Assembly (NCBI GenBank): GCA_017993235.1
Contig: JAGONC010000001.1
Coordinates: forward strand, 128,880 to 192,879
Reading direction: 5' to 3'
DNA length: 64,000 nt
Source: Lentimicrobiaceae bacterium
GTDB lineage: Bacteria > Bacteroidota > Bacteroidia > Bacteroidales > JAGONC01
This document shows, piece after piece, positions 1 to 9,365 of the stretch (within the stretch, counting starts at the first letter, position 1; each line of letters opens with the position of its first letter). The position numbers and the translations under genes were made by a program. Below the pieces are notes generated by a model. That model ran no database searches. It had not been told where the DNA came from and saw nothing but the letters and a program-made list of their open reading frames with translations.

Positions 1-582
1 GGAGGAGCGGCTCTGACGATCAAGGCAGTCGTCGACAAACCGATCAAGTTTGTCGGGATCGGTGAGAAAATGGAGGCGATCGATCTGTTCTATCCAAACC
101 GGATGGCAGACAGGATCCTGGGCATGGGCGACATCGTTTCACTCGTTGAAAAAGCACAGGAGCAGTTTGATGAGGAGGAAGCCCGAAAGCTGCAGAAAAA
201 AATCGCCAGGAATCAATTTGATTTTAATGATTTCCTTTCTCAGGTGAAACAAATAAAAAAAATGGGGAATGTTAAAGATCTGATGAGCATGATCCCCGGG
301 ATGGGAAAAGCACTGAAAGATGTCGACCTGGATGACAATGCTTTCAAGAGCATTGAAGCCATCATTTATTCCATGACACCCGAGGAAAGGCTTGATCCGG
401 CATTGCTAAACGGCAGCAGGCGTAAACGCATTTCCACAGGGAGCGGTACCAGCATACAGGAAGTGAACCGTCTGATCAAACAATTTGAAGATACGCGCAA
501 GATGATGCGTAAAATGACCGAAAGCAAAGGGAAGAATATGATGCAACTGGTCCGCAACACCAGGAACATGCGGAGAAGATAA
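1..582 (+). CDS. ffh: Signal recognition particle protein Ffh, C-terminal part (partial at window start)
   Basis: The GTPase subunit of the signal recognition particle binds SRP RNA and signal peptides and delivers ribosomes to FtsY at the membrane. Only the 3' part is present and the frame is open from base 1. The visible protein starts with the end of the G domain (GGAALTIKAVVDKPIKF, then GIGEKMEAIDLFYPNRMA), followed by the ILGMGDI linker. The methionine-rich M domain follows: MGNVKDLMSMIPGMGKALK, the RNA-binding segment with GSGTSIQEVNRLIKQF, and many Met residues (KMMRKM). A basic tail ends in MRRR. folD begins 41 bases downstream on the same strand, so the two may be co-transcribed. Confidence 0.97.
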   Translation, partial: GGAALTIKAVVDKPIKFVGIGEKMEAIDLFYPNRMADRILGMGDIVSLVEKAQEQFDEEEARKLQKKIARNQFDFNDFLSQVKQIKKMGNVKDLMSMIPGMGKALKDVDLDDNAFKSIEAIIYSMTPEERLDPALLNGSRRKRISTGSGTSIQEVNRLIKQFEDTRKMMRKMTESKGKNMMQLVRNTRNMRRR

Positions 583-623
583 TGCTTTCGGAAATGGTTG
601 AATAACATTAATACCAGAGAACT

Positions 624-1505
624 ATGGAGTTGATGGATGGTAAAAAGGTTGCTGCTGAGATTCGTGCAGACATAGCCCGCAATGTGGCTCAATCCATTGA
701 CACCTGCGGCACCTCCCCACATCTTGCAGCCATCCTTGTCGGAGACGATCCTCCAAGCCAAACATACGTAAAAAACAAGGAAAAAGCCTGTCAGGAGGTT
801 GGGATAACTTCTTCCTTATACAAATATCCCCAGAACCTGCCTGAAAAGGAGCTGCTGAACGTCATTGATTTTATCAATCAGGATAGCGATATCCATGGTC
901 TGATTGTGCAACTACCCCTGCCGGGACATATCTCCGCATCAAAAATCATCGGGGCAATCGATCCCTCCAAGGATGTCGATGGATTTCACCCGGTGAATGT
1001 TGGAAGAATGGTTCAGGGATTACCTGCCTACCTGCCGGCCACGCCTTACGGTATCATGAAACTGCTGGAGTATTACCGTATCGAGACCGAAGGGAAACAT
1101 TGCGTTATCCTCGGAAGAAGCAACATTGTCGGCACACCGGTGAGTATATTGCTCTCGCGCAAAAACAATCCTGGTAACTGTACGGTGACCCTTTGCCACA
1201 GCAAGACGCGCAATCTGAGTGAATTGTGCCGCCAGGCAGATATACTGATCGCAGCCATCGGTCAGCCTCATTTTGTGAAGGCCGATATGGTCAAACAGGG
1301 TGCAGTGGTCATTGACGTGGGTATGCACCGGATCCCCGATCCTTCAAGAACATCTGGTCACCATCTTACGGGGGATGTGGATTTCGATCAGGTTTCCAAA
1401 AAATCGGATTACATTACTCCCGTACCGGGCGGCGTCGGGCCCATGACCATCGTTGCGTTGCTCAGTAATACACTGAAAGCATTTAATAAGGAGATCTATC
1501 CTTGA
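624..1505 (+). CDS. folD: Bifunctional methylenetetrahydrofolate dehydrogenase / cyclohydrolase FolD
   Basis: FolD interconverts 5,10-methylene-, methenyl- and 10-formyl-tetrahydrofolate in cytosolic one-carbon metabolism. The 293-residue length is normal for the family. Visible hallmarks are the N-terminal MDGKKVAAEIR, the substrate-site segment QTYVKNKEKACQEVGI with the catalytic Lys, the IHGLIVQLPLPGHI signature, DVDGFHPVNVGRM, the Rossmann motif VILGRSNIVGTPVS, and the C-terminal DYITPVPGGVGPMTI. The stop overlaps the TTG start proposed for queE by four bases (TTGA), which suggests translational coupling. The start at 624 gives the usual N-terminus; an ATG three codons later is possible. 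Confidence 0.96.
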   Translation: MELMDGKKVAAEIRADIARNVAQSIDTCGTSPHLAAILVGDDPPSQTYVKNKEKACQEVGITSSLYKYPQNLPEKELLNVIDFINQDSDIHGLIVQLPLPGHISASKIIGAIDPSKDVDGFHPVNVGRMVQGLPAYLPATPYGIMKLLEYYRIETEGKHCVILGRSNIVGTPVSILLSRKNNPGNCTVTLCHSKTRNLSELCRQADILIAAIGQPHFVKADMVKQGAVVIDVGMHRIPDPSRTSGHHLTGDVDFDQVSKKSDYITPVPGGVGPMTIVALLSNTLKAFNKEIYP

Positions 1506-2134
1506 TTCCTTTCCAACATGAATCATTAAAGCAAGGTATTCTGCTCCCGCTGATGGAAGAATTTTACAGCCTGCAGGGGGAGGGGATCCATTCAGGAAAA
1601 GCTGCCTATTTCATTCGCATTGGAGGCTGTGATGTCGGATGCCACTGGTGTGACGTAAAGGAATCGTGGAACCCTGATATCCACCCTCTGACACCCGCCA
1701 GCCAGATCGTGCAAAATGCAGCCACCTGCGCGGCAAAGGCTGTTGTTGTCACCGGCGGTGAACCGCTGATGTACAACCTGGATTATCTCTGCGTGGAGTT
1801 GAAAAAGCACGGTATTGAAACCTACCTTGAGACTTCCGGAACCTATCCCCTGACGGGTCTGTGGGATTGGATCTGCCTGTCTCCTAAAAGAAAAAAGGAA
1901 CCGGATAACCTGATTTTTCAGCTTGCAAATGAGTTGAAAATCATTGTAATCGATGAAGATGACTTTGCATGGGCAGAACACTGCGCCACCAGGGTGAACA
2001 ATGACTGCTACCTTTTGTTACAACCTGAATGGAGCCGGCGGAATGAAATAATGCCACGGGTGATCCGTTATATTCAGGAATATCCGCAATGGCGCATCTC
2101 GCTGCAAAGTCATAAATATATGGGAATCCCATGA
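1502..2134 (+). CDS. queE: 7-carboxy-7-deazaguanine synthase QueE (radical SAM)
   Basis: QueE converts 6-carboxytetrahydropterin to 7-carboxy-7-deazaguanine for queuosine tRNA modification. The 210-residue protein has EFYSLQGEGIHSGKAAYFIRIGGC and then the radical-SAM cluster motif C-x3-C-x2-C in GCDVGCHWCDVK, plus the SAM-binding VVTGGEPLMYN and YLETSGTYPL. The start chosen is TTG at 1502, overlapping the folD stop. An in-frame ATG at 1553 would begin at MEEFYSLQGEG and is a real alternative, because many homologues have only a short lead before this motif. The stop overlaps the next ATG (ATGA at 2131), so the cluster looks translationally coupled. Other queuosine genes are not in the window. 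Confidence 0.93.
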   Translation: MIPFQHESLKQGILLPLMEEFYSLQGEGIHSGKAAYFIRIGGCDVGCHWCDVKESWNPDIHPLTPASQIVQNAATCAAKAVVVTGGEPLMYNLDYLCVELKKHGIETYLETSGTYPLTGLWDWICLSPKRKKEPDNLIFQLANELKIIVIDEDDFAWAEHCATRVNNDCYLLLQPEWSRRNEIMPRVIRYIQEYPQWRISLQSHKYMGIP

Positions 2135-4098
2135 TGCTGCCGGATCCAAATCTTCGTGGACAGCCTGGATCCTGGTTATGGGTTTTACTAGCCTGGATGC
2201 TGATGGCATCCCCGGTGGCCGGTCAACAAGCCCAGACCACCTCTTCCAAAAAGGCAAAAAAGGCCTTTTATCAAGCTGAACGGCACTTCCAGTCAGCGGA
2301 TTTCGCCAGGGCGATCGAATATGCCAGGCGTGCAGTTAACTTCGACGATCAATTCACCGAGGGATACCTTTTGCTGGGAGAGCTTTATTCAGAACAAAAT
2401 GAATTTCTGAAATCTGCTCAATTTTACAGGAAAGCCTCTGAACTTGATTCCGTTCGCTACCCCGGTGCAAGACTGCTGGCAGCGGAAATTGAATTGAAGG
2501 AAGGCCTGTATGCAGAGGCAAAAGCTGACCTGGAAAGATATCTTGCTCTGGAAGGCATTTCACCTGTGAATCGAGTCCGGGCCGAAAAGCTGATCGCACG
2601 ATGCAATTTCGCCATTCAAAGCATCCAATCCCCCGTGCCTTTTCATCCGGTGAATCTCGGCTCGGGCATTAATTCCTCTTTTGATGAATACATCAATGCA
2701 ATCAGGCTGGATGACAGCGAGATGTACCTGACGGTGGGTTCGCGGACAGGAACAGGAAACGCGGAAAGGGTCAAGGAAGAGGATTTTTATATTTCCCGGA
2801 TGGGAGCCCAGGGATGGGCCACGAGGGAACCTCTTGGCCCACCCATGAATACCGCCGGAAATGAAGGTGCCATGTACATTTCTCCCGATGGGCGCTACTT
2901 GCTTTTCTCTGCGTGCAACCAGCCGGACGGATACGGGAGTTGTGACCTGTACATTTCGTTCCGGAAAAATGACCGTTGGGGTGAGCCCCGCAATCTGGGT
3001 CCGGTGATTAACTCAGCATACTGGGAAACCCAGCCTTGCCTGGGATCAGATGGCCGAACCCTTTTTTTCGTGAGCAACCGGCCCGGGGGACTGGGAGGAT
3101 CGGATGTATGGTATTCGGTCTATCTAAATGATTATCAATGGAGTAATCCCATAAATGCCGGCGAAACCATCAACACCGTAGAGGATGAAATGTCACCTTT
3201 CATCCATCCGGACAACCAGTCGCTCTATTTTTCTTCGAAAGGTCATATCGGGATGGGAGGGTATGATCTGTTTCTCAGCAGAAAGGATTCCACGGGGCAA
3301 TGGACTTCTCCCCAAAACCTTGGATATCCGATCAATACGCTGGCAGATGAAGTTAATTTGATCGTGGATGCCTTGGGCACCACTGCCTATATTTCATCGG
3401 ATAAACTGGGAGGATCAGGTGGAATGGATATCTATCAGTTTGAACTATACGCTGAAGCCCGTCCCCTGCAGGTGACCTACATGAAAGGGATTGTGAAGGA
3501 TGCAGAGACATCACACCCTGTTGGCTCTGGATTTAACCTGATCGACCTGGCGAACGGGCAGATCGTTGTGGAATCGTTTTCTGACCCGGTGACAGGATCT
3601 TTTCTGCTTTCCCTGCCAACGGATAAGGATTACGCATTGAGTGTGACTGCGAGAAACTATGCTTTCTATTCTGAGCATATCTCGTTGCGCGGGATCAAAA
3701 CGTATTTTGACCCATTCCTTGTGGATATTGCGTTAAAACCCATTAAACCTGACCAGGTGATCGTCATGAAGAATATCTTTTTTGAAACGGATCAGTATGA
3801 CCTGAAGAAGGAATCCCTGGCTGAGCTCAAAATCCTGATCCGATTTCTGAACGATAATCCCGGTGTGCAGATCGAAATTCGCGGACACACCGACAAGGTG
3901 GGTACAGAGGAATACAACCTAAGGCTATCCATGCTGAGAGCCCGTTCGGTTTACCAGTCCCTGGTCGAAAATGGTATTGATGCGTCCCGTTTGCAATATA
4001 ACGGTTATGGTTACTCCCTTCCTGTTGCCTCCAATGATACGGAGGAGGGGAGGCAACTGAACAGGCGAACCGAGTTCCGGATCATTGAAAATCAATGA
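2131..4098 (+). CDS. PorE-like envelope protein: TPR, WD40-like propeller, CRD and OmpA domains
   Basis: A 655-residue exported protein with a signal peptide (residues 1-31, hydrophobic WLWVLLAWMLMA, likely cut after SPVAG). The domain order is TPR-like helices (about 35-140, ending ALEGISPVNRVRAEKLIARC), a PD40/WD40-type propeller (about 165-440, repeated S-PDGR-LLFS and NRPGGLGGSDVW blocks), a carboxypeptidase-regulatory-like beta domain (about 450-540), and an OmpA C-terminal peptidoglycan-binding domain (about 550-655, with IEIRGHTDKVG and NRRTEFRI). This four-domain order matches PorE, the type IX secretion protein that links the secretion ring to peptidoglycan. P. gingivalis PorE is a lipoprotein, but no lipobox Cys is seen here, so PorE-like is safer than PorE. 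The T9SS cargo proteins at 9366 and 20186 give it something to serve. Confidence 0.85.
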   Translation: MMLPDPNLRGQPGSWLWVLLAWMLMASPVAGQQAQTTSSKKAKKAFYQAERHFQSADFARAIEYARRAVNFDDQFTEGYLLLGELYSEQNEFLKSAQFYRKASELDSVRYPGARLLAAEIELKEGLYAEAKADLERYLALEGISPVNRVRAEKLIARCNFAIQSIQSPVPFHPVNLGSGINSSFDEYINAIRLDDSEMYLTVGSRTGTGNAERVKEEDFYISRMGAQGWATREPLGPPMNTAGNEGAMYISPDGRYLLFSACNQPDGYGSCDLYISFRKNDRWGEPRNLGPVINSAYWETQPCLGSDGRTLFFVSNRPGGLGGSDVWYSVYLNDYQWSNPINAGETINTVEDEMSPFIHPDNQSLYFSSKGHIGMGGYDLFLSRKDSTGQWTSPQNLGYPINTLADEVNLIVDALGTTAYISSDKLGGSGGMDIYQFELYAEARPLQVTYMKGIVKDAETSHPVGSGFNLIDLANGQIVVESFSDPVTGSFLLSLPTDKDYALSVTARNYAFYSEHISLRGIKTYFDPFLVDIALKPIKPDQVIVMKNIFFETDQYDLKKESLAELKILIRFLNDNPGVQIEIRGHTDKVGTEEYNLRLSMLRARSVYQSLVENGIDASRLQYNGYGYSLPVASNDTEEGRQLNRRTEFRIIENQ

Positions 4099-4156
4099 AA
4101 CATCTGCACATGCTAAGTTTACCAACTGAAAGCAGCTGATATATCCTAACTTAACG

Positions 4157-4164
4157 TAATTTTG
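4157..4164 (+). promoter_or_regulatory. -7 box TAATTTTG for the speB-DHS operon
   Basis: The sequence matches the Bacteroidota primary-sigma -7 consensus TAnnTTTG and ends 22 bases before the speB ATG, the spacing seen before several other genes here. No clean -33 TTG is evident. Confidence 0.6.
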
Positions 4165-4186
4165 ACGATATTTTCAATTCCTTGCC

Positions 4187-5035
4187 ATGAATTTTGCGGA
4201 TATACCAGACGAATATGCTTTTTATGAGGATGCACGGATCGTTGTGCTTCCTGTTCCCTATGATGCAACCAGCACCTGGGTGAAGGGGGCTGACAAGGGA
4301 CCTGACGCCATCATTGAGGCTTCGTGCAACATGGAGCTTTATGATATTGAGACCAACAGCCAGGTGTTTGAAAAGGGTATCTTTCTGGCAAGACCCGTCG
4401 AACCGCTTGATGATCCCAAAAAGATGGTGAACGCAGTTTACCGGAAGGTGAAGCATTACCTCAACGATGATAAATTTCTGGTCTTGCTTGGAGGTGAGCA
4501 TTCTGTTACCATCGGTTCGGTGATCGCCTTTGCCGAAAGTTACGATGATCTGTGTGTGCTTCAGCTTGATGCGCATACCGATCTGAGACCTGAGTATCAG
4601 CAAAGCATTTACAACCATGCCTGCGTTATGTCACGGGTGAGGGAACTTTGTCCCGTGATCCAGGTGGGGATCAGAAGCATGGATATTCTTGAAACTTCTT
4701 TTCTGATTAAGGAAAACCTGTTTCTGGCTGAGCATATACAAATCGGCACAGATTGGATGGAAAAGGTGGTGTCGCGCCTGACAAAAAACGTTTACATAAC
4801 CATCGATCTTGATGTTTATGATCCATCCATTATGCCCTCCACAGGAACTCCCGAACCAGGGGGATTGTTATGGTATCCGGTTCTGGACCTGATGAAGAGG
4901 GTGGCGGTGGCATCTCATATCGTTGGGTTTGATGTTGTTGAACTTTGTCCCATGGAAAACAACAAAGCGCCGGATTTTCTGGCTGCAAAGCTTATCTATA
5001 AACTTCTGAGCTATAAATATCATTTGGTGCATTAA
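4187..5035 (+). CDS. speB: Agmatinase-family ureohydrolase SpeB
   Basis: Agmatinase hydrolyses agmatine to putrescine and urea with a binuclear Mn centre. The 282-residue protein has all ureohydrolase metal motifs: GGEHS (102-106), DAHTD (128-132), NHACVMSR after it, and DLDVYDP (206-212) followed by MPSTGTPEPGGL. The deoxyhypusine-synthase-like gene starts 15 bases after the stop, so both are probably one polyamine operon. Substrate choice within the family (agmatine, guanidinobutyrate, aminopropylagmatine) cannot be read from motifs alone. The polyamine-type neighbour favours agmatine or an aminopropylated agmatine. Confidence 0.92.
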   Translation: MNFADIPDEYAFYEDARIVVLPVPYDATSTWVKGADKGPDAIIEASCNMELYDIETNSQVFEKGIFLARPVEPLDDPKKMVNAVYRKVKHYLNDDKFLVLLGGEHSVTIGSVIAFAESYDDLCVLQLDAHTDLRPEYQQSIYNHACVMSRVRELCPVIQVGIRSMDILETSFLIKENLFLAEHIQIGTDWMEKVVSRLTKNVYITIDLDVYDPSIMPSTGTPEPGGLLWYPVLDLMKRVAVASHIVGFDVVELCPMENNKAPDFLAAKLIYKLLSYKYHLVH

Positions 5036-5050
5036 ATCATTTAAACTGAC

Positions 5051-6073
5051 ATGAAGAAAAAAGAATTGCTAAGAGAACCCATTGAGCACATTGATTTCAA
5101 ATCGTTTGATTCCACGCCCATCATCGAGGCTATGTCCAGGATGTCATTTTCGTCGCGGGATACAGCAAATGCAGCATTGATTTTCAATCGGATGATGGCC
5201 GATAAGACCTGCACGGCGTGGCTTACCCTGGCCGGCAGTACGAGTGCGGGCGGTTGCATGCAGGTGTATGTCGACATGGTGAGGCACAATATGATCGATG
5301 CTATCGTGGCCACGGGTGCATCCATAGTGGATATGGACTTTTTTGAAGCACTGGGTTTCCGGCACTACAGGGGGACACCTTTTGTCAATGATCACCATCT
5401 CAGGGAACTGTATATTGACCGTATATACGATACTTTCATTGATGAAGAGGAGTTGCAGGTGTGTGACAGCACCATTCAGAAGATCGCTGATTCATTGCCT
5501 CCCCGCCCATACTCATCGCGTGAATTTATCAGGGAAATGGGCCGGTACCTCACCGATCATGCAGTGAAAAAGGATTCATTGGTGCAGGTGGCATTTGAGA
5601 ACCATGTACCCATCTTTTGTCCGGCATTCAGCGACAGCAGTGCCGGATTCGGACTGGTACTGCATCAATGGGATCATCCCGATAAACATGTCTCGATTGA
5701 TTCTGTGAAGGATTTCCTAGAGCTGACCCGAATCAAATTTCAGGCTGAGAATAGTGGCCTGCTGATGATCGGGGGCGGGGTTCCCAAAAATTTTGCCCAG
5801 GATACGGTCGTGTGTGCTGAAGTACTCGGAAAGGAGGTGCCCATGCATCAGTATGCCATCCAGATTACGGTGGCGGACGTGCGTGATGGCGCCTGTTCAA
5901 GCTCAACACTGAAGGAAGCCTCATCATGGGGAAAGGTGGATACGGTCTATGAACAGATGGTTTATGCCGAGGCAACTACCGTGCTTCCCCTGATTGCTAG
6001 CTATGTCTATCACAGGGGCGAATGGAAAAAAAGGCGCAAACGCGAATGGGCCCGAATGCTGGATGAAGCATAG
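5051..6073 (+). CDS. Deoxyhypusine-synthase-like protein (bacterial DHS family)
   Basis: A 340-residue member of the NAD-dependent deoxyhypusine synthase fold. Visible are the nucleotide-site segments LTLAGSTSAGG (about 58-68) and IDAIVATGASIVDMDF (82-97), the glycine-rich LLMIGGGVPKNF, and the catalytic-loop equivalent EASSWGKVD with a lysine at residue 295, matching the active-site Lys of eukaryotic DHS (SWGK). Bacteria lack eIF5A, so the acceptor is not hypusine protein. Family members in bacteria are thought to act on small polyamines, for example as homospermidine synthase. Its position 15 bases after speB supports a polyamine role; the exact reaction is inference. Confidence 0.86.
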   Translation: MKKKELLREPIEHIDFKSFDSTPIIEAMSRMSFSSRDTANAALIFNRMMADKTCTAWLTLAGSTSAGGCMQVYVDMVRHNMIDAIVATGASIVDMDFFEALGFRHYRGTPFVNDHHLRELYIDRIYDTFIDEEELQVCDSTIQKIADSLPPRPYSSREFIREMGRYLTDHAVKKDSLVQVAFENHVPIFCPAFSDSSAGFGLVLHQWDHPDKHVSIDSVKDFLELTRIKFQAENSGLLMIGGGVPKNFAQDTVVCAEVLGKEVPMHQYAIQITVADVRDGACSSSTLKEASSWGKVDTVYEQMVYAEATTVLPLIASYVYHRGEWKKRRKREWARMLDEA

Positions 6074-6098
6074 GGCTGATGAATTCCCCTGTTAAAGA

Positions 6099-6130
6099 TT
6101 GATGACTCAGTAAATAAAGTTGTATCTTTG
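6099..6130 (+). promoter_or_regulatory. Promoter of the thrS-infC-rpmI-rplT operon
   Basis: TTG at 6099-6101 and TATCTTTG at 6123-6130 fit the Bacteroidota -33/-7 arrangement with a 21-base spacer. The -7 box lies downstream of the in-frame ATG at 6120, so that ATG would not be in the transcript; the first usable start is 6150. Confidence 0.7.
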
Positions 6131-6149
6131 CACCCAATTTTCAAAAAAA

Positions 6150-8099
6150 ATGGAGAATTCAATCAAGATAACCTTCCCTGATCACTCCGTTGGAAGCTTT
6201 CCCCAGGGGATTACGGGATTGGAGATTGCACGCGGGATCAGTGAGGGACTTGCCCGGAACGTGCTCTCGGTCAAAGTGAACGGTGATGTTATCGATGCAA
6301 CCCGTCCCATTACCTCCGATGCACATATCCAGCTGCTTACCTGGAATGATGACCAGGGAAAGGCAACCCTTTGGCACTCGTCGGCTCACCTGATGGCAGA
6401 AGCCATTGAGAGCCTTTATCCCGGAGTGAAATTCGGAATTGGTCCTGCCATTGAGAATGGTTTTTATTACGACATTGATTTCTGTGATTATACCCTTTCT
6501 GAGAACGATTTCAGGAAGATAGAGGAAAAGATGCTGGCACTGGCCCGCGAGAAACAGGTTTTTGTAAGGAAAGAGGTGTCGAAGCAGGAAGCACTTGCGT
6601 ATTTTACTGCTAAGAATGATCCCTATAAACTTGAATTAATTCAGGATCTGCCGGACGGGCAGATCACTTTTTACTCATCCGGCAACTTCGTTGATCTGTG
6701 CAGGGGGCCTCATTTGCCGGATACTTCTCCGATCAAAGCCGTTAAACTGCTCAGCCTGGCCGGGGCTTACTGGAGAGGGGATGTAAAACGCAAGCAGCTT
6801 ACCCGGATTTACGGAATAACATTCCCTAAACAGAAAGAACTGGATGACTACCTTTTGTTGATTGAGGAAGCCAAAAAACGGGACCATCGCCGCATCGGCC
6901 GTGAGATGGAGCTGTTTACATTTTCTGATGCAGTCGGGGCCGGATTACCCCTGTGGCTGCCCCGCGGTGCACAGCTCAGGGAACGCCTGGAATTCTTTCT
7001 GAAAAAACTTCAGAAGGAAGCCGGGTATCTCCAGGTGCTTACACCCCATATCGGGAATGTGAATCTGTATAAGATGTCGGGTCATTTTGATAAATACGGC
7101 AAGGACTCTTTCCAGCCGATCTCTACACCGGAAGAAGGAGAACAGTTTTTCCTCAAACCGATGAACTGTCCGCACCATTGCGAGATCTACCGTGACAAGC
7201 CCAAATCCTACAAAGATCTGCCACTGCGTCTGGCCGAATTTGGAACCGTTTACCGGTACGAACAGCATGGTGAACTGCATGGACTGACCCGGGTTCGTGG
7301 GTTTACCCAGGATGATGCACATATCTTCTGCACTCCTGACCAGCTGAAGGAAGAGTTTATCGGGGTCATTGAAATCGTGATGAAGATCTTTAAAGCCCTT
7401 GATTTCAAGGAATATATAACCCAGATATCCTTGCGTGACCCGGATAACAAGGAAAAATACATCGGCTCGGATGAAAACTGGGAAAAGGCTGAAAGAGCCA
7501 TACAGGAAGTGGCTATCGAAAAAAACCTTCCCAATACGATCGTCGTCTACGGTGAGGCTGCTTTCTACGGACCGAAAATGGATTTCATGGTCAGGGATGC
7601 CCTGGGAAGAAAGTGGCAACTGGGAACCATCCAGGTCGACTATAACCTGCCCGACCGGTTTGAATTGGAATATGTGGGCAATGACAATCAACGTCACCGC
7701 CCCATCATGATCCACCGCGCACCTTTTGGCTCCATGGAGCGATTTGTCGCCGTTCTGATCGAACATACCGCTGGTAAATTTCCGATCTGGCTGGCACCCG
7801 ACCAGGCAATAATTCTACCGATCAGTGAAAAATACCATGATTATTCAAAAAAAGTTTTAAAATTGCTGAATAATTACGAAATTCGCGGCCGCATTGACGA
7901 AAGGAATGAAAAGATAGGCAAAAAGATCCGTGAGGCCGAACTGGCAAAGATTCCCTATATGATCATCGTGGGCGAGAAAGAGGCGGAAGAGGAACTGCTT
8001 GCTGTTCGTAAACAGGGAGAAGGGGACCTTGGAACATTTACCGCCGTTCAATTTGCGGAGTTAATCAAGAATGAAATTCAACAACTTCTTGACATTTAA
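6150..8099 (+). CDS. thrS: Threonyl-tRNA synthetase
   Basis: A class II synthetase that charges tRNA-Thr. The 649-residue protein carries the TGS domain (1-62), the editing domain with [10 protein letters not shown] (HxxxH zinc/editing motif near 87) and YYDIDF, and the class II catalytic core with motif 1 ([18 protein letters not shown]), NCPHHCEIY with the zinc Cys, motif 2 ([19 protein letters not shown]) and motif 3 ([18 protein letters not shown]). An anticodon-binding domain ends the protein. The start at 6150 (MENSIKITF) is preferred to the upstream ATG at 6120 because the -7 box covers 6123-6130. It heads the conserved thrS-infC-rpmI-rplT order. Confidence 0.97.
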   Translation: MENSIKITFPDHSVGSFPQGITGLEIARGISEGLARNVLSVKVNGDVIDATRPITSDAHIQLLTWNDDQGKATLWHSSAHLMAEAIESLYPGVKFGIGPAIENGFYYDIDFCDYTLSENDFRKIEEKMLALAREKQVFVRKEVSKQEALAYFTAKNDPYKLELIQDLPDGQITFYSSGNFVDLCRGPHLPDTSPIKAVKLLSLAGAYWRGDVKRKQLTRIYGITFPKQKELDDYLLLIEEAKKRDHRRIGREMELFTFSDAVGAGLPLWLPRGAQLRERLEFFLKKLQKEAGYLQVLTPHIGNVNLYKMSGHFDKYGKDSFQPISTPEEGEQFFLKPMNCPHHCEIYRDKPKSYKDLPLRLAEFGTVYRYEQHGELHGLTRVRGFTQDDAHIFCTPDQLKEEFIGVIEIVMKIFKALDFKEYITQISLRDPDNKEKYIGSDENWEKAERAIQEVAIEKNLPNTIVVYGEAAFYGPKMDFMVRDALGRKWQLGTIQVDYNLPDRFELEYVGNDNQRHRPIMIHRAPFGSMERFVAVLIEHTAGKFPIWLAPDQAIILPISEKYHDYSKKVLKLLNNYEIRGRIDERNEKIGKKIREAELAKIPYMIIVGEKEAEEELLAVRKQGEGDLGTFTAVQFAELIKNEIQQLLDI

Positions 8100-8145
8100 A
8101 ACCAGGAGAGGATGATTATCCTTTTCCCCAGTATTAACAAAACAT

Positions 8146-8161
8146 AGGAGGAAGACACATA
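8146..8161 (+). promoter_or_regulatory. Strong Shine-Dalgarno and non-canonical ATA start of infC
   Basis: AGGAGG at 8146-8151 is followed by seven bases and then ATA at 8159-8161, read as the infC start. A full SD is unusual in this window, where most genes lack one, and fits a start codon that needs help. Confidence 0.75.
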
Positions 8162-8719
8162 GCTGCACAAATAAATGATTCCGGAGGGAGATTTACTCCG
8201 GCGAGAAGACCTAAAGAAGATAAGCACCGGATCAACGAGCGAATCAATGCACCCGTAGTACGGGTGGTCGGTGAAAATGTACAGGCGGGTATTTATGGTA
8301 TAAAGGAAGCTCTTGAAATCGCTTACAACCTCGGACTTGACCTGGTCGAGATTTCTCCCACCGCCAATCCACCGGTTTGTAAGGTGATTGATTATAAGAA
8401 ATTTCTTTATGAATTAAAGAAAAAGCAAAAGGAGATCAAAGCCAAAACAGCTAAGGTTATTGTAAAAGAAATACGCCTGGGCCCGAATACCGATGATCAT
8501 GATTTTAATTTCAAACTCAAGCACGCTATCAAATTCCTTCAGGAAGGTGCAAAAGTGAAAGTGGATGTCTTCTTCCGGGGAAGATCCATCGTATATAAAG
8601 ACCAGGGAGAGCTTATCATGCTTCGTTTTGCCGACGAGCTTGCGGATTACGGGAAGGTGGAAAAGTTACCCCTGCTGGAAGGTAAAAGAATGATCATGAT
8701 CATCGCACCAAGAAAATAA
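8159..8719 (+). CDS. infC: Translation initiation factor IF-3 with ATA start codon
   Basis: IF-3 binds the 30S subunit and rejects incorrect initiator tRNAs and start codons. The frame reads ATA at 8159 then [40 protein letters not shown] and the rest of a normal protein (about 186 residues). The N-domain is intact only with this start. No ATG, GTG or TTG exists in frame before GTG at 8264, which would remove the conserved RINERI segment. ATA lies seven bases after AGGAGG. Non-AUG starts in infC (AUU in E. coli) allow IF-3 to repress its own translation, so autoregulation is likely. The C-domain motifs [18 protein letters not shown] and [16 protein letters not shown] are present. Confidence 0.93.
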   Translation: MAAQINDSGGRFTPARRPKEDKHRINERINAPVVRVVGENVQAGIYGIKEALEIAYNLGLDLVEISPTANPPVCKVIDYKKFLYELKKKQKEIKAKTAKVIVKEIRLGPNTDDHDFNFKLKHAIKFLQEGAKVKVDVFFRGRSIVYKDQGELIMLRFADELADYGKVEKLPLLEGKRMIMIIAPRK

Positions 8720-8740
8720 CTCAACATAAAATTTCGAATA

Positions 8741-8935
8741 ATGCCAAAGATGAAGACAAAGTCCGGAGCCAAGAAGCGATTTTCCTTCACGGGTACCGGC
8801 AAGATTAAAAGGAAGCATGCTTACAAAAGCCATATCCTGACCAAAAAAACCACCAAAAGAAAACGTAACCTGGGATATGCAACGGTGGTCGATAAGGCAG
8901 ATGCCAGTACTGTAAAGCAGATGCTTGCCAGCTAA
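8741..8935 (+). CDS. rpmI: 50S ribosomal protein L35
   Basis: A 64-residue basic ribosomal protein beginning [20 protein letters not shown], the L35 signature, with [20 protein letters not shown] following. Its length matches the family. It sits 21 bases after infC and before rplT in the standard gene order, and is probably co-translationally regulated with rplT. Confidence 0.97.
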   Translation: MPKMKTKSGAKKRFSFTGTGKIKRKHAYKSHILTKKTTKRKRNLGYATVVDKADASTVKQMLAS

Positions 8936-8971
8936 TTCATTCATGTTTCACTTGCTCTCAGCCCATAAGAG

Positions 8972-8985
8972 TCCGTAACTACGGA
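8972..8985 (+). other. Short inverted repeat between rpmI and rplT
   Basis: TCCGTA and TACGGA flank a two-base centre in the 77-base gap between rpmI and rplT. In other bacteria L20 controls this operon by binding its mRNA, so a hairpin here is of interest. It is too short to call a known leader. Confidence 0.3.
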
Positions 8986-9012
8986 ACGCTGAAGCAATAA
9001 TTAAAATTCATC

Positions 9013-9360
9013 ATGCCACGATCAGTTAATTCTGTAGCATCACACCAAAGGAAAAAGAAGGTCTATTCCCGCGTCAAAGGTCAGTTCGGCCGAAGAAAGA
9101 ACGTCCTTACCGTAGCGAAAAATGCTCATGATAAAAGTCTGGGTTATGCATATCGCGACCGCAGGAACAAGAAAAGAAACTTCAGGGGTTTATGGATCAT
9201 TCGTATCAATGCTGGAGCGAGAGAACACGGTTTGTCCTACTCAGCACTGATGGGATTGCTCAGCGAGAAAAAGATCCAGTTGAACCGTAAGGCACTCGCC
9301 GACCTGGCCATGAATCATCCGGATGCATTTAAAGCTGTTGTTGAAGCGGCCAGGGCTTAA
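9013..9360 (+). CDS. rplT: 50S ribosomal protein L20
   Basis: A 115-residue L20 that binds 23S rRNA early in 50S assembly. The N-terminus [20 protein letters not shown], the region [20 protein letters not shown], and [16 protein letters not shown] are family signatures. It ends the thrS-infC-rpmI-rplT cluster and converges on the minus-strand gene at 9366 with only five bases between stops. No intrinsic terminator is visible in that gap. Confidence 0.97.
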   Translation: MPRSVNSVASHQRKKKVYSRVKGQFGRRKNVLTVAKNAHDKSLGYAYRDRRNKKRNFRGLWIIRINAGAREHGLSYSALMGLLSEKKIQLNRKALADLAMNHPDAFKAVVEAARA

Positions 9361-9365
9361 CGCTT

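Noticed and set aside
8264..8719. infC starting at GTG 8264
   Set aside because: It would delete the conserved RINERI N-domain start and ignores the AGGAGG-ATA arrangement upstream.
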